Assembly (NCBI GenBank): GCA_003151375.1
Contig: PLXI01000055.1
Coordinates: 2,226 to 7,624, forward strand
Origin: Hyphomicrobiales bacterium
GTDB lineage: Bacteria; Pseudomonadota; Alphaproteobacteria; Rhizobiales; Aestuariivirgaceae
Reading direction: 5' to 3'
Length of the DNA: 5,399 bases
The first letter of the stretch is position 1. Each line of letters opens with the position of its first letter. Of this stretch, positions 1-5,399 are shown in pieces. The notes under the pieces were generated by a model that saw nothing but the letters and a program-made list of their open reading frames with translations, made no database searches and had not been told where the DNA came from. Both the position numbers and the translations under genes were made by a program.

Positions 1-1371
1 TAAGGGTTTGGTCTGTGGCCCGTTAATTTGCTGTTCGGCACGCGCCACCACAACACTTACGATTGCAGCCTTTGCAGGTGAGCCTGAGCTTATCCAATCA
101 ACGACCGAAGCAGACTCAAAAATCGCATCGGCAACCACCAACGCTGCGCCTGAAAGGCCTGCCGAACTTCCCATCGCCGAACGTTGGATACGCAAATCAC
201 GTGTTACCAGTGGATGTGAACGGCGGTAAACGGCCTCGCGGATTGAGGCCAATAGAATGTCATCCGTCTGCCCAACGTCACCACCCAATGATATGAGGCT
301 TGGATTAAAGGCGTTGACGAGGGAGGCCAGGGCAGTTCCAATATATTTGCCGGCCCGGGCCAAAATTTCAGCAGCGGCCGAATCGCCTGATTGTGCGGCC
401 ATGCCCACATCTCCTGCCGTCACCAAGCCTTCGCTGGCCAAAGCATCAGCCAAGTGGCGGCTGCTACCCGCGTTTGCCAACGCCAGACCCTCACGCCCGA
501 TGGCTTCTACACCTGCAACAGTTTCTAAACAGCCAACATTGCCGCAGCTGCAGCGCAGATCATGGCCATCACCCACGGCAACATGGCCAATCAATCCAGC
601 GCCGCCTTGGGCACCACGGTGCAAATGACCTTCAGAAATAATTCCGGCGCTGATGTTTTGACTGAGATTGACGTAAATCAGATCACCTGTGCCTGCGGCA
701 TTTCCGGTTTTATATTCACCATACGCCATCATTTGCACGCCACTGCGCATCCAGACGGGAGCGTGATATTTGGCCAGCAGATGATCGACAATTGGAAATT
801 CATCCCAGCCCGGCAGAAAGCGCAAGCGCGGTGAGGCCAAAGGAAACTCTTCCACGGGCCCAGGTGCCGCAATACCAATGCCCCACACGGCCCGAGTCCC
901 TTGATGCTGTTCCAGCACCCAATCAAAAAGGGTGATGAGCCGCTTGAGCATGTGCGACGGACCAATAGCCATGTCTGCCGCTTCGTGGTGTTCGGCCACC
1001 AGATTGCCGGAAAGATCCGCAATCGCAACGCCCAAGCGTGATGGCTCTATTGTAGCCACCAAGAGAAGGCCGACATTGGCATTGAAGCGAATGGTGCGCG
1101 GCGCACGGCCACCTGTGGTTTGGCCAAGCTCACCTTCCACGAGCAAGTTGTGAGCAAAGAGAGTCGCTAGTCGGTCAGAGATAACAGCGCGGCCCAAGCC
1201 AGTCACGCGTTCAAGTTCCTGGCGCGTATCTGCATCACCATCGCGGATGATATTGAGCAGTTGCGCCAGACTGGAACGTTCAGCATCCACGCGGCGCGGT
1301 TTGCCGCTTGTCATCATTTCCTGTTCTGGCTTTTGCAGATTGACCACGGAATCAGAGTTGGTTTGTGTCAC
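1..1371 (-). CDS. ROK-family transcriptional regulator (3' end outside window)
   Basis: The frame is open from GTG 1371 through position 1 (457 codons, no stop), so the C-terminus is cut by the window edge. Residues about 34-97 form a winged helix-turn-helix of the ROK repressor type ('TRQELERVTGLGRAVISDRL' region). Residues about 100-420 form the ROK sugar-kinase-like fold: 'GIGIAAPGPVE' (164-174), the zinc motif with His263 and Cys274/Cys276/Cys281 in 'CSCGNVGCLE', and 'NPSLISLGGD' (356-365). The kinase residues are degenerate: the usual Asn-Asp catalytic pair is Ser210-Gly211 and the usual ExGH glutamate is missing ('GLIGH', 259-263). It is therefore a DNA-binding sensor and not a kinase. 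About 37 residues extend past the usual ROK end. GTG 1371 was chosen because AAAGG lies 8 nt upstream; ATG 1404 (no good Shine-Dalgarno) and ATG 1317/1314 are alternatives. It is divergent from the catabolic operon and probably represses it, with a sugar or catabolite as ligand. Confidence 0.93.
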   Translation of the reverse strand, partial: MTQTNSDSVVNLQKPEQEMMTSGKPRRVDAERSSLAQLLNIIRDGDADTRQELERVTGLGRAVISDRLATLFAHNLLVEGELGQTTGGRAPRTIRFNANVGLLLVATIEPSRLGVAIADLSGNLVAEHHEAADMAIGPSHMLKRLITLFDWVLEQHQGTRAVWGIGIAAPGPVEEFPLASPRLRFLPGWDEFPIVDHLLAKYHAPVWMRSGVQMMAYGEYKTGNAAGTGDLIYVNLSQNISAGIISEGHLHRGAQGGAGLIGHVAVGDGHDLRCSCGNVGCLETVAGVEAIGREGLALANAGSSRHLADALASEGLVTAGDVGMAAQSGDSAAAEILARAGKYIGTALASLVNAFNPSLISLGGDVGQTDDILLASIREAVYRRSHPLVTRDLRIQRSAMGSSAGLSGAALVVADAIFESASVVDWISSGSPAKAAIVSVVVARAEQQINGPQTKPL

Positions 1372-1448
1372 AGGAATCGCCTTTCGCCCCTCATCAGCCA
1401 ACATAGCCGAGCCCAGAAATGATTCATAGACGGCAGATTACTCCACGT

Positions 1449-1477
1449 TTTATGCGCAAAAGGCCGACCGTCTGCAA
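1449..1477 (-). promoter_or_regulatory. Candidate sigma70-like promoter for the ROK gene
   Basis: Read on the minus strand, TTGCAG (1477-1472) and CATAAA (1454-1449) are separated by exactly 17 bp. This resembles a -35/-10 pair and would start transcription near 1442, giving a leader of about 70 nt to GTG 1371 or about 38 nt to ATG 1404. Both boxes deviate from consensus, and other weak pairs could be drawn in this AT-rich stretch, so this is only a candidate. Confidence 0.35.
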
Positions 1478-1558
1478 CAAAAGAAATCATTTATGCATAT
1501 ATTTGTCATGCTCATACATTTTAAAATCGTAAGTATCGTCACTTCTGCATTTTTATTA

Positions 1559-1587
1559 TTGACTTATGTTTAATATGTGGCATAAGT
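1559..1587 (+). promoter_or_regulatory. Probable sigma70-like promoter of the catabolic operon
   Basis: TTGACT (1559-1564) matches the -35 consensus at five of six positions. A -10-like CATAAG (1581-1586, spacer 16) or ATAAGT (1582-1587, spacer 17) follows. Transcription would begin near 1593-1595, leaving a leader of about 30 nt that carries the GGGAAGAG ribosome-binding site (1613-1620) in front of GTG 1624. The -10 element is weak, as is common for regulated promoters. The spacing to the gene and to the palindrome makes the assignment coherent. Confidence 0.55.
1562..1587. promoter_or_regulatory. Operator-like inverted repeat ACTTATG-N12-CATAAGT
   Basis: Two perfect 7-bp inverted arms (1562-1568 and 1581-1587) are centred at 1574/1575. 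The dyad does not extend further inward or outward. The left arm overlaps the -35 box and the right arm overlaps the -10 box, so a dimeric repressor bound here would block RNA polymerase. The divergent ROK regulator next door is the natural candidate, although a LacI-type regulator encoded elsewhere is possible. Confidence 0.6.
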
Positions 1588-1623
1588 GGCAAAAGATTAA
1601 AAAATGCGACATGGGAAGAGCCA

Positions 1624-2793
1624 GTGACCAAGAAACTTAATGTAGCGATGATCGGCGGTGGTTTTATGGGCAAGGCCCACGCCATGGCATATGCGGCCAT
1701 GCCGATGTTTTTCTGGCCAGCTCCAGCCATTCCGGTGCGCAAAGTTCTAGTGGATGTTAACAAGGATTTGGCTGCCGACGGAGCAGAACGCTATGGCTTT
1801 GAAGATTCAGGCGCAGACTGGAAGGCAGTCATCATACGCAAGGATATTGACGTTATCGACATCGTCACCCCGAATGACAGTCACGCGGAAATCGCCATCG
1901 CTGCCTTGAAGGCGGGCAAGCACGTTATTTGTGAAAAGCCATTGGCCCGTACCGGTGCGGAAGCCAAGACCATGTTTGAAGCAGCCAAGCGTTCGGGTTC
2001 AATTCATATGGTGGCCTTCAACTATCGCCGCACACCTGGCGTGGCACTGGCAAAAAAGTTCATCGAAGAAGGGCGCATAGGAGCCATTCTGAATTTTCGC
2101 GGTACCTATCTGCAAGATTGGTCAGCCGATCCGAACGGACCTCTTTCCTGGCGATTTTCTAAAAAAATTGCGGGCTCCGGCACGGTTGGTGACATCGGTA
2201 CGCATGTGGTGGATTTTGCACGCTACCTTGTGGGTGAAATCAGCTCGGTAAACGCAATCGTTAGAACCCATATTGGCGAGCGGCCGTTGCAGGCTGGTGG
2301 CCTTGATAAGCTCGGCGCATCTGACAAATCCAGCAACGGCCCCAAAGGCAAGGTTGATGTTGATGACGAAATGATCGCTCTGCTGAAATTCCAGAATGGT
2401 GCCGTTGGCTCCATCGAGGCCACCCGCAATGCTTACGGCCGCAACAACTTCCTCACATTTGAAACACACGGCACCAAGGGCTCCATCGCGTTCAACTATG
2501 AGCGCATGGACGAATTGAAAGTGATGTTTGCCGACGACCCTGCAGACGCGCGCGGCTTTCGCACGATTTATACCGGCCCTGCTCATCCTTATGGTTACGG
2601 GCTTTGGCCCATCTCAGCCCTTGGCATTGGCTATGGCGAAACCAAAATCATCGAATGCTATGATTTCTTCTCAGCGATTGTAAGTGGCAAACAACCTTCA
2701 CCCAATTTTGAAGATGGCTGGCGCGTGTCAGCCATCGCTGATGCAATCCTTGAATCCGGCGTTACCGAACGCTGGGTCAGTGTTGCCAATTGA
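1624..2793 (+). CDS. Gfo/Idh/MocA-family NAD(P)-dependent sugar dehydrogenase, levoglucosan dehydrogenase-like
   Basis: This 389-residue protein has a complete Gfo/Idh/MocA architecture. An N-terminal Rossmann fold carries the dinucleotide loop 'GGGFMGKAHA' (11-20) and the 'EKP' motif (Glu104-Lys105-Pro106). The C-terminal alpha/beta domain carries 'GDIGTHVVD' (189-197), whose Asp190 and His194 pair with Lys105 as the catalytic set known from inositol dehydrogenase. The segment after the nucleotide loop ('MPMFFWPAPAIPVRK', 26-40), the 'FNYRRTP' stretch (132-138) and the length recall bacterial levoglucosan dehydrogenase (LgdA), which oxidises the C3 hydroxyl of levoglucosan with NAD+. This is from memory and not from a computed alignment. 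Related 3-keto-glycoside or inositol dehydrogenases remain possible. GTG 1624 is preferred because GGGAAGAG (1613-1620) lies just upstream. It is the first gene of the operon. There is no signal peptide, so the protein is cytoplasmic. Confidence 0.93.
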   Translation: MTKKLNVAMIGGGFMGKAHAMAYAAMPMFFWPAPAIPVRKVLVDVNKDLAADGAERYGFEDSGADWKAVIIRKDIDVIDIVTPNDSHAEIAIAALKAGKHVICEKPLARTGAEAKTMFEAAKRSGSIHMVAFNYRRTPGVALAKKFIEEGRIGAILNFRGTYLQDWSADPNGPLSWRFSKKIAGSGTVGDIGTHVVDFARYLVGEISSVNAIVRTHIGERPLQAGGLDKLGASDKSSNGPKGKVDVDDEMIALLKFQNGAVGSIEATRNAYGRNNFLTFETHGTKGSIAFNYERMDELKVMFADDPADARGFRTIYTGPAHPYGYGLWPISALGIGYGETKIIECYDFFSAIVSGKQPSPNFEDGWRVSAIADAILESGVTERWVSVAN

Positions 2794-2797
2794 GGGG
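2792..2797 (+). promoter_or_regulatory. Ribosome-binding site GAGGGG that fixes the TIM-barrel gene start
   Basis: GAGGGG overlaps the dehydrogenase stop codon (2791-2793) and lies 7 nt before GTG 2805. It supports GTG 2805 over the in-frame TTG at 2790, which would put the Shine-Dalgarno inside the gene. The overlap with the upstream stop suggests translational coupling. Confidence 0.7.
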
Positions 2798-2804
2798 TGA
2801 CATC

Positions 2805-3629
2805 GTGGCAAACAAAAAAGCTTATCACGCAAATTGTTGGGGTGCGCTGGGTGGGGACGCAGTAGGTGTGACTTCAATTGCGCAGCTCACCTATCGCACC
2901 TTCGGCGACATGGAGAGGGCGATCAACGAAATCGCGGCTTCGGGATATGAGGGTACAGAGATTTTTGATGCAAATTTGCTCGACTATGCCGCCGGCGCTT
3001 TCAAGGGTCTGAAATCCGTCCTCCGGAATGCGGGAATTGAACTGGTGGCCGCCTATTCCGGTGCCAATTTCATTTTTGATGACATTCTCGCGGAGGAAAT
3101 CTCAAAATTGGAACGTGTGGCAGCAGCAGCGGCCGCATGCGGCGCAGAGCATTTCGTTGTGGGTGGCGGCGCCAAGCGCGCTAGTGGTACAAGGCGCGAC
3201 GATATCAAGAAGCTGGGCGCGGCCCTGGAAAAAGTTGTGAGAATTGCCAAGAAAAATGGCTTGCGGGCGCATTATCACCCACATCTTTCCACAATTGTTG
3301 AAGGTCCAAGCGACGTTCGCAAGGTTTTCAAGGAAACTTCGATCGATTTTTGTCCGGACACGGCCCATCTTGCCGCGGCAGGTGGCGATGTTCCGGCGAT
3401 GATCCGCGAACATGCCAAGCGCATAAGCTACGTGCACCTCAAGGGCTGGCAGGAAAGGCCATTTGCCTTCACGCCGCTCGACCGTGGCACCCTCGACATC
3501 AGTGCGATCATTGATGCGCTCAAGGATATCAAATTTGGTGGCTGGATTACGGCCGAGCTTGATTCTTGGCCCGACCCCAAAGCCGGTGCCATTCAAAGTT
3601 TGGAGTTCATGCGCAATGCAGGGCTCTGA
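2805..3629 (+). CDS. Sugar phosphate isomerase/epimerase-family TIM-barrel enzyme (IolE/LgdB-like)
   Basis: This 274-residue cytoplasmic protein belongs to the xylose isomerase-like TIM-barrel superfamily (AP endonuclease 2 fold). Visible features are 'GYEGTEIFDAN' (47-57, Glu52), a histidine cluster 'AHYHPHLSTIVE' (155-166) like the YHHH stretch of inosose dehydratase, 'CPDTAHLAAAGGD' (183-195), 'YVHLKG' (209-214) and 'ITAELD' (248-253). His158 or a neighbouring His, Asp185, His211 and Glu251 are the likely divalent-metal ligands by family analogy. Inosose dehydratase (IolE) and the levoglucosan enzymes LgdB1/LgdB2 use this fold for elimination or hydration of 3-keto sugars, so acting on the product of the preceding dehydrogenase is the best guess. 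A plain keto-sugar isomerase or epimerase cannot be excluded. GTG 2805 was chosen on the GAGGGG site 7 nt upstream. It follows the dehydrogenase by 11 nt, so the two are almost certainly cotranscribed. Confidence 0.9.
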   Translation: MANKKAYHANCWGALGGDAVGVTSIAQLTYRTFGDMERAINEIAASGYEGTEIFDANLLDYAAGAFKGLKSVLRNAGIELVAAYSGANFIFDDILAEEISKLERVAAAAAACGAEHFVVGGGAKRASGTRRDDIKKLGAALEKVVRIAKKNGLRAHYHPHLSTIVEGPSDVRKVFKETSIDFCPDTAHLAAAGGDVPAMIREHAKRISYVHLKGWQERPFAFTPLDRGTLDISAIIDALKDIKFGGWITAELDSWPDPKAGAIQSLEFMRNAGL

Positions 3630-3643
3630 AATCATCATCAAAA

Positions 3644-3650
3644 GGGAGGA
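3644..3650 (+). promoter_or_regulatory. Strong ribosome-binding site GGGAGGA of the binding-protein gene
   Basis: GGGAGGA is near-perfect anti-16S complementarity, with GGAGG ending 8 nt before ATG 3658. It favours ATG 3658 over the adjacent ATG 3661. It is the strongest site in the window, in line with the high protein levels that binding proteins need relative to their transporters. Confidence 0.75.
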
Positions 3651-3657
3651 AACCAAA

Positions 3658-4782
3658 ATGATGAACAAACGTATATTTATGGGAGCAATTGCTGCCACTG
3701 CACTGCTGGTATCTGGCTTTGCCGTGCCAGCCTTTGCCACCGATCCTGATGTGGCGCTGAAGGAACTTGCCACCAAGGTTTTGAGCAAGGGGCCAAATGG
3801 TGAAGACCCCGCCCCCGCCGCGTCAATCACGCTGAGTGACGATGAACTGGCGAAAATCAAGGCAATGAATGCAACGGCAGCTCTCGTATTCCACTATGGT
3901 GGCAACGACTGGTCGAATGCCCAGGCTGCGGCACTGAAGGACCAATTCGGTAAAATGGGTATCAAGGTCATTGCGGTCACGGATGCTGGTTTCAAGCCAG
4001 AAAAACAGGTTGCCGATATTGAAACCGTGATGGCCCAGAAGCCCAATATCATCGTTTCTATTCCTGTAGACGGTCAGGCTACTGCCGGAGCCTACAAGGC
4101 CGCCGCCAAGGCCGGCGCGAAGCTTGTCTTCATGGATAACATTCCAGCAGGCTTCAAGGCGGGCACTGACTACGTCAGTGCTGTGTCAGCTGACAACTAT
4201 GGAAATGGTGTCGCATCGGCCCATCTGATGGCCAAGGCTCTTGGCAGCAAAGGGGAAATCGGTATCGTGTTCCATGCGGCGGATTTCTTCGTGACCAAGC
4301 AGCGCTATGACGGCTTCAAGAAAACGATCACCGAGCAATATCCAGACATCAAGATTGTCGCGGAACAAGGCATCGGTGGCCCAGACTTTGCCGGGGACGC
4401 TGAAAAGGCTGCAGGTGCGATTCTGACATCACATCCAGAGACCAAGGCTATCTGGGCCGTCTGGGATGTGCCGGCCGAAGGCGTAATGGCAGCAGCCCGC
4501 GCCGCTGGTCGCGAAGACCTCAAGATCATCAACATGGATCTCGGCGAAAACGTGGCCATCGAAATGGCCAAGGGCGGCATGATCAAGGGAATCGCGTCGC
4601 AGCGCCCCTATGATGCAGGCATCGTTGAAGCCAAGCTTGCAGGCTATGCTCTTCTAGGCAAGCCGGCACCGGCCTATGTGGCACTGCCCGCTGGTCCGAT
4701 CACACATGACACTCTGCTTGATGGCTGGAAGGAAATCTACCACGCTGAAGCACCCGACAAGATCAAGAAAAGCTTCAAGTAA
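3658..4782 (+). CDS. Periplasmic sugar-binding protein of a ribose-type ABC importer
   Basis: This 374-residue precursor has a Sec signal peptide: basic MMNKR, hydrophobic core about 9-23, and an 'AFA' site with predicted cleavage after Ala27. From about residue 73 it follows the Peripla_BP_4 (RbsB-like) two-lobe fold: 'ALVFHYGGNDWSNAQ' (75-89), 'GFKPEKQVADIETVMAQKP' (111-129), 'SIPVD' (134-138), 'SADNYGNG', 'WAVWDVPAEG' and 'ASQRPYDAG'. Trp85 and other aromatic residues in these loops could stack on a sugar ring. An extra Ala/Pro-rich and charged stretch (28-72) precedes the fold and is not part of a minimal RbsB. The neighbouring ATPase and catabolic enzymes indicate import of a sugar or anhydrosugar; the ligand cannot be read from the sequence. 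ATG 3658 was chosen for its strong Shine-Dalgarno. The frame is open upstream of this ATG, but that part overlaps the TIM-barrel gene and lacks signal-peptide character. Confidence 0.94.
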   Translation: MMNKRIFMGAIAATALLVSGFAVPAFATDPDVALKELATKVLSKGPNGEDPAPAASITLSDDELAKIKAMNATAALVFHYGGNDWSNAQAAALKDQFGKMGIKVIAVTDAGFKPEKQVADIETVMAQKPNIIVSIPVDGQATAGAYKAAAKAGAKLVFMDNIPAGFKAGTDYVSAVSADNYGNGVASAHLMAKALGSKGEIGIVFHAADFFVTKQRYDGFKKTITEQYPDIKIVAEQGIGGPDFAGDAEKAAGAILTSHPETKAIWAVWDVPAEGVMAAARAAGREDLKIINMDLGENVAIEMAKGGMIKGIASQRPYDAGIVEAKLAGYALLGKPAPAYVALPAGPITHDTLLDGWKEIYHAEAPDKIKKSFK

Positions 4783-4797
4783 ATCTCCCTGGACTAA

Positions 4798-4829
4798 AGG
4801 GCCGGGCCCATTGTGACGGGTCCGGTCCT
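4798..4829 (+). promoter_or_regulatory. Intercistronic stem-loop after the binding-protein gene
   Basis: AGGGCCGGGCCC (4798-4809) pairs with GGGTCCGGTCCT (4818-4829) around the 8-nt loop ATTGTGAC. All 12 pairs form: 10 Watson-Crick, mostly GC, and two G-U wobbles. It starts 15 nt after the TAA at 4780-4782 and ends 20 nt before the ATPase start. No run of T follows (CTCTTCTAAAAG), so it looks less like a full intrinsic terminator and more like a 3'-end stabiliser or partial terminator that leaves more binding-protein message than ATPase/permease message. Confidence 0.75.
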
Positions 4830-4849
4830 CTTCTAAAAGTGAAACCAGA

Positions 4850-5399
4850 ATGACCAGCGCCGCCATCAGATCTGTCTCCGAATTTGCCGTTCGCATGACT
4901 GGCGTTTCCAAAGCCTTTGGCGGTGTGAAGGTCCTGGACGAAGTGAATTTTGATGTATACCCCGGCGAAATTCACGCACTGCTCGGCGGTAATGGTGCCG
5001 GTAAATCAACCATTCTCAAAGTTTTGCGTGGTGTGCATGTTCCTGATAGCGGCACGATTGAAGTGTTCGGCAAAACTTTAATCGAACACACACCCGCCGA
5101 ATCGCGCAATGCTGGCATTGCCATGATCTTTCAAGAAATGAGCCTGATTCCCACGCTCACCGTGGCGCAAAATATTTTCCTCGCTAATGAACTCAAAACC
5201 AATATGGGCTTCATTGATGATGTCACCGCCATTTCACGCGCGACCGAATTATTCAAAAGCTTAGATGTCGATGTCGATCCCCATGCTGAAGCTGGAAATT
5301 TAGGTGCAGGCCAACGCCAGCTCACCGAGATCGTCAAAGCCATTTCACAAAAAGCCCGCGTTTTGATCTTGGATGAACCAAGTACCGCACTTTCCGCAC
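4850..5399 (+). CDS. Sugar ABC transporter ATP-binding protein, RbsA/XylG type (3' end outside window)
   Basis: The first 183 residues are visible and the gene is cut by the right edge. They form the N-terminal ATPase domain: 'VSKAFGGVKVLDEV' (19-32), Walker A 'GGNGAGKST' (46-54), Q-loop 'IFQEMSL' (93-99, Gln95), signature 'LGAGQRQLTE' (151-160) and Walker B 'VLILDEP' (171-177, catalytic Glu176). The sugar-importer subfamily normally has two such domains in about 500 residues, so about two thirds lie outside. The signature LGAGQ departs from the usual LSGGQ/LSVGQ, and Walker A has Gly47 where Glu is typical (GENGAGKST). Degenerate sites in one half are common in this family. ATG 4850 gives a 15-residue lead; ATG 4895 would start at 'MTGVSK'. 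Neither has a strong Shine-Dalgarno. The preceding binding protein supplies its substrate, and a permease gene is expected downstream. Confidence 0.92.
   Translation, partial: MTSAAIRSVSEFAVRMTGVSKAFGGVKVLDEVNFDVYPGEIHALLGGNGAGKSTILKVLRGVHVPDSGTIEVFGKTLIEHTPAESRNAGIAMIFQEMSLIPTLTVAQNIFLANELKTNMGFIDDVTAISRATELFKSLDVDVDPHAEAGNLGAGQRQLTEIVKAISQKARVLILDEPSTALSA

Larger units (their letters stand above)
1372..1623. promoter_or_regulatory. Divergent intergenic control region
   Basis: This is the gap of about 250 bp between the divergent ROK regulator and the dehydrogenase. The stretch from about 1476 to 1610 is clearly more AT-rich than the flanking genes, as expected for a two-way promoter region. 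It holds the operator-like palindrome and rightward promoter (1559-1587), a candidate leftward promoter (1449-1477), and small palindromes such as TATGCATA (1492-1499) and TTTTAAAA (1520-1527) with no assigned role. Part of its left end may be coding if the ROK gene starts at ATG 1404. I see no small gene or RNA gene in it. Confidence 0.75.

Noticed and set aside
257..834. Plus-strand open frames (257-628, 393-641, 562-834)
   Set aside because: All are antisense to the continuous ROK frame, whose zinc and helix-turn-helix motifs are clear.
1428..1473. Inverted repeat AGACGG...CCGTCT in the divergent region
   Set aside because: It has only 6-bp arms with a 34-bp spacer, no extension and no clear promoter relation; likely chance.
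1492..1499. TATGCATA palindrome
   Set aside because: It is only 8 bp with no extension, in an AT-rich stretch where such palindromes are expected by chance.
2122..2586. Minus-strand open frame of 154 codons inside the dehydrogenase gene
   Set aside because: It is fully antisense to conserved dehydrogenase sequence including the GDIGTHVVD motif, with no domain of its own.
2790..2804. TTG 2790 as start of the TIM-barrel gene
   Set aside because: It overlaps the upstream stop codon and would place the GAGGGG Shine-Dalgarno inside the gene. GTG 2805 is better spaced.
3463..3657. Upstream in-frame extension of the binding-protein gene from ATG 3463
   Set aside because: It would overlap the TIM-barrel gene by over 160 nt and hide the signal peptide. 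ATG 3658 has a strong ribosome-binding site and a proper signal peptide.
3102..3860. Minus-strand open frame of 252 codons across the TIM-barrel and binding-protein genes
   Set aside because: It lies antisense to two genes with clear motifs, shows no recognisable domain, and spans their junction. It is a shadow of coding bias.

Overview
The window looks like part of a sugar-catabolism locus from a Gram-negative bacterium, most likely an alphaproteobacterium of the Rhizobiales (Hyphomicrobiales) type. The reasons are moderate GC content, several GTG starts, a periplasmic binding protein with a classical signal peptide, and the arrangement of a ROK regulator divergent from a dehydrogenase, TIM-barrel and ribose-type ABC operon. 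The taxonomic call is inference from style and not a database result.

Layout. Positions 1-1371 (minus strand) hold a ROK-family transcriptional regulator whose 3' end runs off the left edge. Positions 1372-1623 are an AT-rich divergent control region. It contains a perfect 7-bp inverted repeat, ACTTATG-N12-CATAAGT (1562-1587), placed over a sigma70-like promoter reading rightwards. A weaker candidate promoter reads leftwards into the ROK gene. Rightwards come a Gfo/Idh/MocA dehydrogenase (1624-2793), a xylose-isomerase-like TIM-barrel enzyme (2805-3629, 11 nt later), a periplasmic sugar-binding protein (3658-4782, 28 nt later), and the start of a RbsA/XylG-type ABC ATPase (4850 to the right edge). 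Between the last two sits a strong stem-loop (4798-4829).

How it fits together. The binding protein and ATPase, with a permease expected beyond the window, would import a sugar or sugar derivative. The NAD(P)-dependent dehydrogenase would oxidise a ring hydroxyl to a keto sugar. The TIM-barrel protein, which resembles inosose dehydratase and the LgdB-type enzymes, would then carry out metal-dependent elimination/hydration or isomerisation. The ROK protein would control the operon by binding the promoter palindrome. The dehydrogenase strongly recalls levoglucosan dehydrogenase (LgdA), so the best working hypothesis is uptake and catabolism of levoglucosan (1,6-anhydroglucose) or a related anhydrosugar or glycoside. 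The substrate is inferred from remembered family resemblance and gene context and is not proven by the sequence.

No RNA genes, mobile elements, CRISPR arrays or attachment sites were seen. The genes present are intact apart from the two cut by the window edges.
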